This document shows, in pieces, positions 1 to 5,680 of a stretch of DNA of 15,552 nt. The translations under genes were made by a program, and so were the position numbers. This stretch comes from Alistipes sp. (GTDB lineage: Bacteria > Bacteroidota > Bacteroidia > Bacteroidales > Rikenellaceae). Within the stretch, counting starts at the first letter, position 1. Each line of letters opens with the position of its first letter. The stretch covers positions 1-15,552 of the forward strand of contig JAGBWT010000177.1 of assembly GCA_017629615.1 (NCBI GenBank). The letters run 5' to 3'. Under the pieces are notes generated by a model, which worked only from the letters and a program-made list of their open reading frames with translations, ran no database searches and was not told where the DNA came from.

Positions 1-95
1 ATGCGCGACGGTTGCAAGATGCGATGCCGGTGTTGTGTGGATAGCACATCGGTTGAACGCGGAAAGTCTTGCAGTCCCAAGCCATTTTTAGAGAA
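1..95. other. Unassigned left edge upstream of the tRNA
   Basis: Several reading frames on both strands are open or nearly open over this short stretch. Plus frame 2 runs to a TAG at 89-91 and plus frame 3 to a TAG at 42-44, so either could be the tail of an upstream gene. None of the short translations is recognisable. I see no TTTG/TAnnTTTG promoter here, so the tRNA may be co-transcribed with something left of the window. Confidence 0.3.
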
Positions 96-170
96 GGGAG
101 CTTAGCTCAGCTGGTTCAGAGCATCTGCCTTACAAGCAGAGGGTCGGGGGTTCGAATCCCTCAGCTCCCA
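96..170 (+). tRNA. tRNA-Val (anticodon UAC)
   Basis: This is a complete cloverleaf. The 7-bp acceptor stem GGGAGCT pairs with AGCTCCC and is followed by discriminator A at 170. A D-arm begins with TAGCTCAG. The anticodon stem TCTGC/GCAGA (124-128, 136-140) encloses the loop CTTACAA, with anticodon TAC at 131-133, which reads valine GUN codons. The T-arm contains GGTTCGAATCC. The 3' CCA is not encoded (the next bases are CAA), so it must be added by the CCA-adding enzyme. No promoter is visible just upstream. A strong hairpin terminator follows nine bases after the gene. Confidence 0.97.
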
Positions 171-178
171 CAAAACAG

Positions 179-202
179 AAGACGACTTTGGTCGTCTTTT
201 TT
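179..202 (+). terminator. Rho-independent terminator of tRNA-Val
   Basis: A perfect 8-bp stem AAGACGAC/GTCGTCTT (179-186 and 191-198) encloses the loop TTTG and runs into a T tract (197-202). Flanking CAAAACA at 171-177 and TGTTTTG at 202-208 can extend the stem imperfectly. It sits immediately downstream of the tRNA. Confidence 0.85.
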
Positions 203-236
203 GTTTTGTGGGAGGGGTATTTACATTCCCTCCAAA

Positions 237-276
237 CCTCCCTTTGTAAAAGGGAGGCTTTGTCGCTATGCTCCGT
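237..276 (+). repeat. REP-like hairpin element, copy A
   Basis: A perfect 9-bp inverted repeat CCTCCCTTT/AAAGGGAGG (237-245, 249-257) has a 3-base loop. It is followed by the tail CTTTGTCGCTATGCTCCGT (258-276). The tail recurs at 350-368 with 17 of 19 bases the same, while the stem sequence there is different. This organisation resembles REP/BIME-type dispersed intergenic elements. That it is dispersed genome-wide is inference. Confidence 0.65.
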
Positions 277-329
277 TTGTTGACGGCTTTGGTCGTCTTT
301 TTTGTTTTGTGTGTTACCCACCCCTTAAA

Positions 330-368
330 TTCCCCTCCTGTGAGGGGAACTTTGTCGCTTCGCTCCGT
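330..368 (+). repeat. REP-like hairpin element, copy B
   Basis: An 8-bp inverted repeat TTCCCCTC/GAGGGGAA (330-337, 342-349) has the loop CTGT and is followed by the tail CTTTGTCGCTTCGCTCCGT (350-368). The stem differs from copy A but still pairs fully, and the tail matches copy A at 17 of 19 positions. Confidence 0.65.
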
Positions 369-438
369 GTTTCCGCCATTGTTACAATAGCAGAAGATGG
401 CTTTGGTAGTCTTTTTCGTTTTGTGTGTTACCTAATAT

Positions 439-468
439 AAAAGCCATCGATTTTCGTCGATGGCTTTT
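439..468 (-). terminator. Terminator of the trxA-ftnA operon (bidirectional)
   Basis: A perfect 12-bp stem AAAAGCCATCGA/TCGATGGCTTTT (439-450, 457-468) has a 6-base loop. It lies 24 bases past the ftnA stop. T-rich sequence lies on both sides, so it can stop transcription from either strand. Confidence 0.85.
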
Positions 469-492
469 GCTTATTATTCTATCGGCTCCGCC

Positions 493-1011
493 TTAATTTG
501 CTCCGAGAGGTGAGGCCTGTGTGTAGGTTCGTGCGGCGAGCTCTTTGTCGAGTTGGTACATACCATATTTGTCGCCCTCGACCGATTCGGCTGCAAAAAT
601 CATCTCGCGAGCCGACTCCTCCTCTTCAATCTGCTCATTTACGAACCATACCAGCATATTCGACGAAGCAAAATCACCATCCTCGGCTGCGATAGTCGCC
701 AGATTATTGATAAGGCTTGTAACGACCTTTTCGTGTTTGAGTGTCTCCTGGAACATCTCCAAAACCGAACTCCACTCGGTGCGCACCTCGGCGATAGGTT
801 TCAGTTCGACCTTCGCATCGCGCGAGTTGAGGTAGTTCATCAGGATTCGTGCGTGGTCCTGCTCTTCGAGCCACTGAACGTAGAACCAATTCGATACGCC
901 TTTCAAACCTTTGGCCTCGGCGTCCATCGACATTGAGAGGTAGAGGTATGCCGACCAAAGCTCGGCGTTAATCTGATTGTTGATTGCTGCGTGTAATCTT
1001 TCGCTTAACAT
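493..1011 (-). CDS. ftnA: Bacterial non-haem ferritin
   Basis: This is a 172-residue ferritin, the usual bacterial FtnA length, forming a 24-subunit cytoplasmic shell that oxidises Fe(II) and stores Fe(III). The ferroxidase-centre residues fall at the same numbers as in E. coli FtnA: E17, E50, H53 (within EEQDH), E94, Q127 and E130. The N-terminal helix reads NAELWSAYLYLSMS, typical of the family. The ATG at 1011 follows the trxA stop by 23 bases, so the two genes form an operon with ftnA second, and no separate promoter is visible between them. No clear Shine-Dalgarno sequence precedes it, which is normal in Bacteroidota. A strong terminator follows. Its pairing with thioredoxin suggests iron storage coupled to redox or oxidative-stress control (inference). 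Confidence 0.97.
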   Translation of the reverse strand: MLSERLHAAINNQINAELWSAYLYLSMSMDAEAKGLKGVSNWFYVQWLEEQDHARILMNYLNSRDAKVELKPIAEVRTEWSSVLEMFQETLKHEKVVTSLINNLATIAAEDGDFASSNMLVWFVNEQIEEEESAREMIFAAESVEGDKYGMYQLDKELAARTYTQASPLGAN

Positions 1012-1034
1012 AGTTGTAGGTGTTTTAAGGTTGT

Positions 1035-1391
1035 CTATTTAATGATTTTGTCGAGTAATTCTTTGATTTGGCCCTTTGGCATTGCGCCCATAGTGCGCTG
1101 CGGATTGCCGTTGAGCGGGATAAAGAGCATCGTCGGCACGCTGCGAATACCGAAAACGGTTGCCAACTCCTCCTCGTCGTCGATATTAACCTTGTAAATA
1201 TCGACCTTACCCTGATACTCCTCGGCCAACTCCTCTAATACGGGAGAGAGCATCTTGCACGGACCGCACCACGGCGCGAAAAAGTCGATAAGTGCAGGCT
1301 TGTCGCCCAGAAATTTCCACTCTTGTCCGTTATTCTCGAAATCGGCTACTCGTTTCAGGAAGCCACCCTTTGTCAAATTTATAGTTGCCAT
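1035..1391 (-). CDS. trxA: Thioredoxin
   Basis: This 118-residue single-domain thioredoxin is a cytoplasmic protein-disulphide reductase. The active site WCGPC is at residues 41-45, inside DFFAPWCGPCKMLSPVLEE, and the cis-proline is P86 in RSVPT. The protein is slightly longer than E. coli Trx because of an extended N-terminal segment (about residues 8-31, ending LGDKP), as I recall from Bacteroidota thioredoxins. There is no signal peptide. The ATG at 1391 is preceded by a good promoter about 40 bases upstream, and ftnA follows after 23 bases. This makes trxA the leader of a trxA-ftnA transcript. Confidence 0.95.
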   Translation of the reverse strand: MATINLTKGGFLKRVADFENNGQEWKFLGDKPALIDFFAPWCGPCKMLSPVLEELAEEYQGKVDIYKVNIDDEEELATVFGIRSVPTMLFIPLNGNPQRTMGAMPKGQIKELLDKIIK

Positions 1392-1432
1392 AATCTTTGC
1401 GTTTTAATATTAGTTACAATCTGTTTGTAGAG

Positions 1433-1464
1433 CAAAGATAATGCGAAACTTTCTATTTGTCAAA
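1433..1464 (-). promoter_or_regulatory. Bacteroidota-type promoter of trxA-ftnA
   Basis: Read on the minus strand, TTTG (1464-1461), a 20-base spacer and TATCTTTG (1440-1433) match the sigma-ABfr consensus TTTG-N19-21-TAnnTTTG exactly. The leader to the trxA ATG is roughly 35 bases. Confidence 0.8.
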
Positions 1465-1548
1465 TTGATAATTTTTATACCTTGATAGGTTTTGTCTATA
1501 CGTTGGTGCAGACTTCCTCCTTACGCTCTTTTGCCTGACGAGGGATTG

Positions 1549-3162
1549 TTAAAAATCGTAACTCTCCTCAACGCCTTGCAATACAACTCGTTCGGCAATC
1601 TCGCGTACCTTCTGTGCGGTTGCGGCATCGAGTGCGCAGTTCGATACGGTGTCGGTAAAAGGCTCTTTGTAGAGGAGAAGATAGTTGATGCAGGCCTTCA
1701 TATAGGCTCCCACGCGACTTTGGTGATGGTTGTCGGTGTGGAGTAGGTCGAGACCCTCGGCACGACCGAGTCGGAAACCAAGTCCGATAGGACTAACCCA
1801 GACTGTGTTATCCAGCTCTTTGCGGAGCATTTCAGTGCCTTTTTTCAACATATAGTCGAGTCTGTCGTAATCGCCAAATCCGCGATAGTTGCTCTTTGGG
1901 CAGGCCCAAGTTCGTTCGTATATGATTTGGCAGTTTGGCGAGTGTGACAGTGTCAGAGAGTTGATTTTTTTGCAGGCTTTAAGGATATTTTGTGACCTCT
2001 TGTCGGCATATATTGCAGGGTTTGGCGATGCATCTTGCAGGAAGGCGTAGTCGAATCCTCCGCGCTCAATAGCCTCGCGGGAGCGTTCGAGTAGCAGATG
2101 CTCGCTAAACTCTTGGCCACCCTTTACGCTGATTACGGCATCGATTTGATGGCCCTGCGAGCGGGCAATCTCCTTCAACATAAAGGCCGTGCCGAAGTAG
2201 TAGGTAAATGAGTTGCCGACAAAAAGTATCTTCTTGCGGTCGGTAACCTTTGGAGCGTCGCTGTATTTAATCAGATACATACCCATATAGCGACCGCCCG
2301 AGATTTTCGTTGGGCCCTCACCATCGGAGAGTATTCGCAGACGTACCTTAACGCAGTCGTTGTCGATAGGTTGCGATAGGGTGAACGATTGGGTGTAGGT
2401 CGTATGGTGGTGCGATTCGAAATATTTGTTGTAGAACGAATATTTAATATCGTTTGAGCCTTTTACCGTGCGGAGCTCCTCCTCAATGCAATTCCAGCGG
2501 TTGTTATCCCAATATTCGAAAATGAAGTACTTTGGCGATGTTGGTTGTGTGCCGATGAGGGTACACATAAAGTCTATCTGCTCGCCTGCGGCAACGTGCT
2601 TTGTGGGTACAGCATATATGAAATAGTCGCCTTTATGTGTGCCCGATACATACGGACCCTTGTTATTGACGAAGTTGATAGGCATTCCGCTGACGCTCAC
2701 GACACTCATCACGGCCGGCGAGTTGTAAGGCGAGCAAATGCCGTCGCTCTCCCAATGCTGCGAAGCGAACTTGCTCGACTCCAAACGAGCCGGAAAGCCC
2801 TCCTTGCACTCTTTGAAATAGGGTGGTTGGCTAACCTCGATGGTTGTTGTCGTGCCACTTTTTACCTCCTTAACCACTATCGAGCCACTGCGTTCGCGTG
2901 TCGAGAAGTTTGGCTCAAACCATAGAGTAATATTCTGCTGACGTTTGGCCGATATGTTCTGGCTTCCGCCCACGATGCCGAACCATTGCGAATCGGTCGA
3001 TACCGTCACAGCCTCCCGCTTTGTGGTAATCTTAACGGTGTGCGGTTCGGTGCTATGGCTTGGTAAAACGACATTCTGTGGTGTGTGGGATTTGGCCGAA
3101 GCCTCGACGGTGAGACCAAAAACCGAGATAATGGCGATGATGAGTAACAGGGCCTTTTTCAT
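1549..3162 (-). CDS. Secreted BACON / SGNH-hydrolase (DUF4886-like) protein
   Basis: The protein has 537 residues counted from the ATG at 3162. I preferred this start over an upstream in-frame one because it gives a clean signal peptide: MKK, a hydrophobic core, and a likely cleavage after ASA at residue 23. Residues 41-114 form a BACON-like beta domain, with W60, the RSGSI strand and the closing IEVSQPP. A beta-rich middle region (about 115-305) is unassigned. Residues 310-500 look like a DUF4886-type SGNH hydrolase: the block GNSFT at 316-320 with putative nucleophile S318, G348/G349, and DNHH at 477-480 giving a D477/H480 pair. An esterase acting on acylated glycans is plausible but unproven. 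The gene stands alone under its own weak promoter, divergent from xpt. No terminator is seen before trxA. Confidence 0.8.
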   Translation of the reverse strand: MKKALLLIIAIISVFGLTVEASAKSHTPQNVVLPSHSTEPHTVKITTKREAVTVSTDSQWFGIVGGSQNISAKRQQNITLWFEPNFSTRERSGSIVVKEVKSGTTTTIEVSQPPYFKECKEGFPARLESSKFASQHWESDGICSPYNSPAVMSVVSVSGMPINFVNNKGPYVSGTHKGDYFIYAVPTKHVAAGEQIDFMCTLIGTQPTSPKYFIFEYWDNNRWNCIEEELRTVKGSNDIKYSFYNKYFESHHHTTYTQSFTLSQPIDNDCVKVRLRILSDGEGPTKISGGRYMGMYLIKYSDAPKVTDRKKILFVGNSFTYYFGTAFMLKEIARSQGHQIDAVISVKGGQEFSEHLLLERSREAIERGGFDYAFLQDASPNPAIYADKRSQNILKACKKINSLTLSHSPNCQIIYERTWACPKSNYRGFGDYDRLDYMLKKGTEMLRKELDNTVWVSPIGLGFRLGRAEGLDLLHTDNHHQSRVGAYMKACINYLLLYKEPFTDTVSNCALDAATAQKVREIAERVVLQGVEESYDF

Positions 3163-3186
3163 AGTGGTAGCGTTTTGTTTGTAGTG

Positions 3187-3217
3187 TAAAATTATAAAAA
3201 AGTGGCGAAATTGCAAA
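3187..3217 (-). promoter_or_regulatory. Candidate promoter of the BACON/SGNH gene
   Basis: On the minus strand, TTTG (3217-3214), a 19-base spacer and TAATTTTA (3194-3187) match the consensus with one mismatch in the -7 box. It lies about 25 bases before the ATG at 3162. Confidence 0.5.
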
Positions 3218-3228
3218 ATCTTCTCTCT

Positions 3229-3256
3229 CTTGTTACTCGAAAAGTTGTATCTTTGT
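3229..3256 (+). promoter_or_regulatory. Candidate promoter of xpt
   Basis: The -7 box TATCTTTG (3249-3256) is perfect. The best -33 candidate is CTTG at 3229-3232, only 16 bases away and so weak. Transcription would start about 10-15 bases before the xpt ATG, leaving an extremely short leader with no room for a purine riboswitch. Confidence 0.55.
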
Positions 3257-3272
3257 CGAAAATCCCAAAGCG

Positions 3273-3839
3273 ATGAAACAACTAAAAGAGCGAATTTTGC
3301 GTGATGGTCGCTGCTTCGAGGGCGGCATCTTAAAGGTCGATAACTTTATCAACCACCAGATGGACCCGGTGCTGATGAAATCTATGGCGGTTGAGTTTGT
3401 TCGCCGTTTCGCTTCGACCTCGATTGATAAGATTGTTACGGTCGAAGCGAGTGGTATTGCCCCCGCAATTATGGTCGGCTATCTGCTCGAATTGCCTGTT
3501 GTCTTTGCCAAGAAGAGCGCGCCATCGACGATGGCCAATATGCTCTCGACCGAAGTCTATTCGTTCACCAAAAATCGCACCTATACGCTCTGTCTCTGTC
3601 GTGACTATATCTCGCAGGGCGATAGGGTACTGTTTATCGACGACTTTTTGGCTAACGGTAACGCCGCGAAGGGTGTGCTCGACCTGATGAATCAGGCTGG
3701 TGCCGAGGTTGTCGGTATGGGTTTTCTTATCGAGAAGGCTTTTCAGGCTGGTGGCTCCTTGTTGCGCGAGCAGGGTATTCGCGTCGAGTCGCTTGCGATA
3801 GTCGAGAGTCTTGATGATTGTAAGATAGTCCTCAAATAG
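3273..3839 (+). CDS. xpt: Xanthine phosphoribosyltransferase
   Basis: This 188-residue protein joins xanthine to PRPP to make XMP in purine salvage in the cytoplasm; B. subtilis Xpt is of similar length. Family signatures are visible throughout: [10 protein letters not shown] at 23-32, [11 protein letters not shown] at 55-65, AKKS at 79-82, YSFTK at 96-100, the PRPP-binding loop [12 protein letters not shown] at 121-132, and [11 protein letters not shown] at 151-161. The ATG at 3273 follows a -7 box by 16 bases. The gene is monocistronic, with a repeat-filled gap downstream. Nothing is missing or broken. Confidence 0.95.
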   Translation: MKQLKERILRDGRCFEGGILKVDNFINHQMDPVLMKSMAVEFVRRFASTSIDKIVTVEASGIAPAIMVGYLLELPVVFAKKSAPSTMANMLSTEVYSFTKNRTYTLCLCRDYISQGDRVLFIDDFLANGNAAKGVLDLMNQAGAEVVGMGFLIEKAFQAGGSLLREQGIRVESLAIVESLDDCKIVLK

Positions 3840-3843
3840 GGAG

Positions 3844-3961
3844 AAGCCGTCTAACAAGGTGATTTCTTCGTTACGGTTGTGTGAAAAATGCTCATTTACG
3901 CCAAGTAAACTGCGCTTTTTCACACTTCGCAAGCCTTGAAATCCCGCTTGTTATACGACTT
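3844..3961. repeat. Near-palindromic non-coding element of about 118 bp
   Basis: The outer arms at 3844-3866 and 3938-3961 are imperfect inverted repeats: AAGCCGTCTAACAAG faces CTTGTTATACGACTT, and GATTTC faces GAAATC. A symmetric 12x12 unpaired section follows (3867-3878, 3926-3937). An inner hairpin at 3879-3925 has the arms GTGTGAAAAA/TTTTTCACAC, then further pairing up to TTTAC/GTAAA around the loop GCCAA. No coding sequence is supported. The structure suggests a dispersed palindromic repeat or a non-autonomous mobile element. The function is unknown. Confidence 0.75.
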
Positions 3962-3978
3962 CTGCCGAAGAGAGTGGC

Positions 3979-4014
3979 CTAACAAGGTGATTTCTGCGTT
4001 ACGGTTGCCAAGTA
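3979..4014. repeat. Partial, deleted second copy of the palindromic element
   Basis: Bases 3979-4007 repeat 3851-3879 with one mismatch. Bases 4008-4014 (CCAAGTA) then match 3901-3907, as if the 21 bases equivalent to 3880-3900, the left arm of the inner hairpin, had been removed. The two copies are 128 bp apart in the same orientation. Confidence 0.7.
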
Positions 4015-4032
4015 GAAACAGTCACATATTAA

Positions 4033-4063
4033 CAAAAAAGAAAATGCCCGAAATTTTCGGGCA
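4033..4063 (-). terminator. Terminator of the propeller-protein operon
   Basis: The stem TGCCCGA/TCGGGCA (4045-4051, 4057-4063) has the loop AATTT and can close further to 9 bp. On the minus strand it is followed by TTTTC and TTTTTT, a good rho-independent signal 8 bases past the stop at 4072. On the plus strand CTCTATTTTT follows, so it may also catch xpt read-through. Confidence 0.85.
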
Positions 4064-4071
4064 CTCTATTT

Positions 4072-5217
4072 TTACATCTCTACAAACGGTGTTGCCGAAT
4101 CGGGCGAGAATTTGAACAGTTCGGCTCGGCCCGATTGCCAACCTTTGCCCTTCTGCTTTTTGGCTATATAGAAGCGGCCGTCGCCAAGCGAGCAGAGTCC
4201 TACCGAAGCGTCGAATGCCCAACCGCGAATAGCAGGGTTTGCAGGGTCTGCCACGCCAACCTCGGCAAGTGCAAGCACTCGCTCCTTGCCGGTGTAGTCG
4301 ATACCTTTTGGGCGGACGATTTTGCCCTTTTCGTTGGCCGAAACCGCAAATAACCGCAGGTCGGCAAATCCCGGCTTTCGACTCTCGTAAGTAGCCAACA
4401 ACCAGAGCCTTGTGTGGGGGTCGTATTCGAGATTTTGCACGCCCCAATTCTTGTTGCCCGTATATACCAAGTAGCGCGCATCGGGCTGTGTAGGGCCGTT
4501 GCGATGCATATTTTCCTGCGAGAGAGGATACTCGTAACGACTCCAATCGGAGGTGTCGTATTGGAGCAGAACTTGGTAGTCGTTGTCGTTGCGCGATGCG
4601 TCGCCATATATGCCGTAGGCTATGGTCAGGTAGTGCTTATTGTCGGCACTTTTTCCGAAGCGAGGACCAAACGATATGCCGTCGAAGCCGCTGCAACCGT
4701 AGCGATGTTTGAGGCTCTGGCCGCGATGCTCGACCATGGCCTGGTAGTCGGCCAACACGGAGTGGAGAAAGACAGTTGTCATCACACCGTCGCGCTCGGC
4801 ATTCATATCCATTCGGTCAATCTTATCGACATCGAAGATGGCGACATAGAAGCCGTCCTCGAAACGCTTTGTTACACCCTCCTGCTTCAAGATACCCTTG
4901 CCGATAGAGTCGTATTTGTATTCGAGCGAGCCATAGAGACGACCATCTTCGTCGTTAAACTCGATACAGCCGAGGTGTCCGAGCAATCCCGATACAGTGC
5001 CGATAATGTTGCCTTGCAGGTCGGTTTTGATGAGGATTGTGGTGAATGAAAAATAGATATGCTCGCGCTTGGTATCGACAGCAATGCCTTGAATATGGCC
5101 GGCCTTCCATTGTCCTGCCTCGATTTTGCTCGGGAGGGCTTTGAGGTCGGAGGTTTGTGCGTTTGCAAGCGTTGTGTGCAGTCCGATTATGGTCAATAGT
5201 ATGGCAAGTCTCTTCAT
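4072..5217 (-). CDS. Secreted beta-propeller-like protein of unknown function
   Basis: This 381-residue protein has a clear signal peptide: MKRLAILLTIIGLHTTLANA, with cleavage likely after ANA at residue 20, before Q21. I did not recognise the family. The mature part has repeated blade-like strands of the type found in NHL/SMP-30-like propellers, such as GHIQGIAVDTKREHIYFSF, LIKTDLQGNIIGTV, VQNLEYDPHTRLWLLATY and SLGDGRFYIAKK. It has few cysteines and no lipobox, so a soluble periplasmic or exported protein is likely. The ATG at 5217 lies 24 bases after the stop of a small cysteine-rich membrane protein on the same strand, and a terminator follows, so the two form an operon. Ligand binding or a lactonase/phytase-like activity is possible but not supported by a recognisable catalytic motif. 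Confidence 0.7.
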   Translation of the reverse strand: MKRLAILLTIIGLHTTLANAQTSDLKALPSKIEAGQWKAGHIQGIAVDTKREHIYFSFTTILIKTDLQGNIIGTVSGLLGHLGCIEFNDEDGRLYGSLEYKYDSIGKGILKQEGVTKRFEDGFYVAIFDVDKIDRMDMNAERDGVMTTVFLHSVLADYQAMVEHRGQSLKHRYGCSGFDGISFGPRFGKSADNKHYLTIAYGIYGDASRNDNDYQVLLQYDTSDWSRYEYPLSQENMHRNGPTQPDARYLVYTGNKNWGVQNLEYDPHTRLWLLATYESRKPGFADLRLFAVSANEKGKIVRPKGIDYTGKERVLALAEVGVADPANPAIRGWAFDASVGLCSLGDGRFYIAKKQKGKGWQSGRAELFKFSPDSATPFVEM

Positions 5218-5241
5218 ATGGCTGTTATTTGTGGGTTTTGT

Positions 5242-5502
5242 TTAATGTTTTGCGGTGTTGTGGTCGATATCGCAACCTGCACAGTTGCCCGTGCAGAGCG
5301 CGTCGTCGGTGCAATCTTCGGCTGCCATATCCTCGCGAGTCTCCTGTACGGCGCACTTAATGCCAAGTCGTTGCATATTCTTATTGGTCGAGATTTCCGA
5401 CTCGATATGGTGACCCTTAATCATCAACGTCAGCGACATTGCGACTACGAAAAATGCTACGGCTGCGACAGCCACTATAATTGTAACAAACCAACTCTCC
5501 AT
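5242..5502 (-). CDS. Small cysteine-rich membrane protein
   Basis: The protein has 86 residues from the ATG at 5502. I preferred this start because the promoter's transcription start lies downstream of the longer in-frame alternative. One transmembrane helix covers about residues 4-29. Next come the segment NKNMQRLGIKCAVQE (40-54) and a tail with C50, C64, C70, C74 and C77, ending in acidic and His residues. The layout (single helix, GIxC motif, short cysteine cluster) recalls small Bacteroidota membrane proteins. It also recalls loosely NqrM-type Fe-S/metal accessory proteins, but I cannot assign it. The cysteines could bind a metal or Fe-S centre if the tail is cytoplasmic (inference). It is first in an operon with the secreted propeller-like protein. 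Confidence 0.7.
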   Translation of the reverse strand: MESWFVTIIVAVAAVAFFVVAMSLTLMIKGHHIESEISTNKNMQRLGIKCAVQETREDMAAEDCTDDALCTGNCAGCDIDHNTAKH

Positions 5503-5555
5503 ATTGCTGTTTTTTCTCTCTTGTGAATGATTTTTGCGATAAAACGTTCTCTTAT

Positions 5556-5586
5556 TTTGAAATATTGCTACAAATATATATATTTG
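5556..5586 (+). promoter_or_regulatory. Promoter of the trkA operon
   Basis: TTTG (5556-5559), a 19-base spacer and TATATTTG (5579-5586) match the consensus exactly. Its -7 box is the right half of a 16-base palindrome shared with the divergent promoter. The leader to trkA is about 90 bases. Confidence 0.7.
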
Positions 5587-5602
5587 TGGAATAATTTGCA
5601 AA
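5571..5602 (-). promoter_or_regulatory. Promoter of the small membrane protein / propeller operon
   Basis: On the minus strand, TTTG (5602-5599), a 20-base spacer and TATATTTG (5578-5571) match the consensus exactly. It overlaps the trkA promoter through the palindrome CAAATATATATATTTG (5571-5586). Confidence 0.75.
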
Positions 5603-5680
5603 ATTATCGCTTTGATGATAGGAGGGGAGGGCTGATTTTGGCAGACTTCGCCTATGGGTTAAATGTAGAGATAGAGGATT

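Larger units (their letters stand above)
187..432 (+). repeat. Three direct copies of a terminator-derived 24-mer
   Basis: The 24-mer that forms the loop, right arm and T tract of the tRNA terminator is at 187-210. It recurs without change at 288-311 and with two mismatches at 402-425. Copies 2 and 3 share the extra bases TGTTACC (312-318, 426-432). Spacing is 101 and 114 bases, and each interval holds one REP-like hairpin, so the region looks like a duplicated terminator-plus-hairpin unit. The left hairpin arm still pairs in copy 2 with one G-U wobble and is partly decayed in copy 3. No gene is supported in 171-492. Confidence 0.8.

Noticed and set aside
187..432. CRISPR-like array suggested by three repeats at about 100-base spacing
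   Set aside because: There are only three copies, the repeats are T-rich terminator pieces, the intervals are related to each other rather than unique, and no cas gene is present.
69..440. Plus-strand open frame of 123 codons across the tRNA and repeats
   Set aside because: It runs through the tRNA gene, a terminator and repeat copies, and its translation is low-complexity and repetitive. It is a chance frame.
3163..3216. Longer N-terminus for the BACON/SGNH protein
   Set aside because: The extra 18 residues would bury the signal peptide and would start inside or upstream of the candidate promoter.
3163..3272. Possible purine riboswitch upstream of xpt
   Set aside because: The -7 box leaves a leader of only about 10-15 bases, and I see no purine-aptamer core in the intergenic sequence.
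3330..3932. Minus-strand frame (200 codons) opposite xpt extending into the palindromic element
   Set aside because: It is a shadow of xpt. Its extension crosses the non-coding repeat and shows no family features.
3979..4014. Direct repeats at 3851 and 3979 as attachment sites of an excised element
   Set aside because: Nothing between them looks like cargo, and the interval is the rest of the palindromic element itself. The repeat is better explained as a second, deleted copy.
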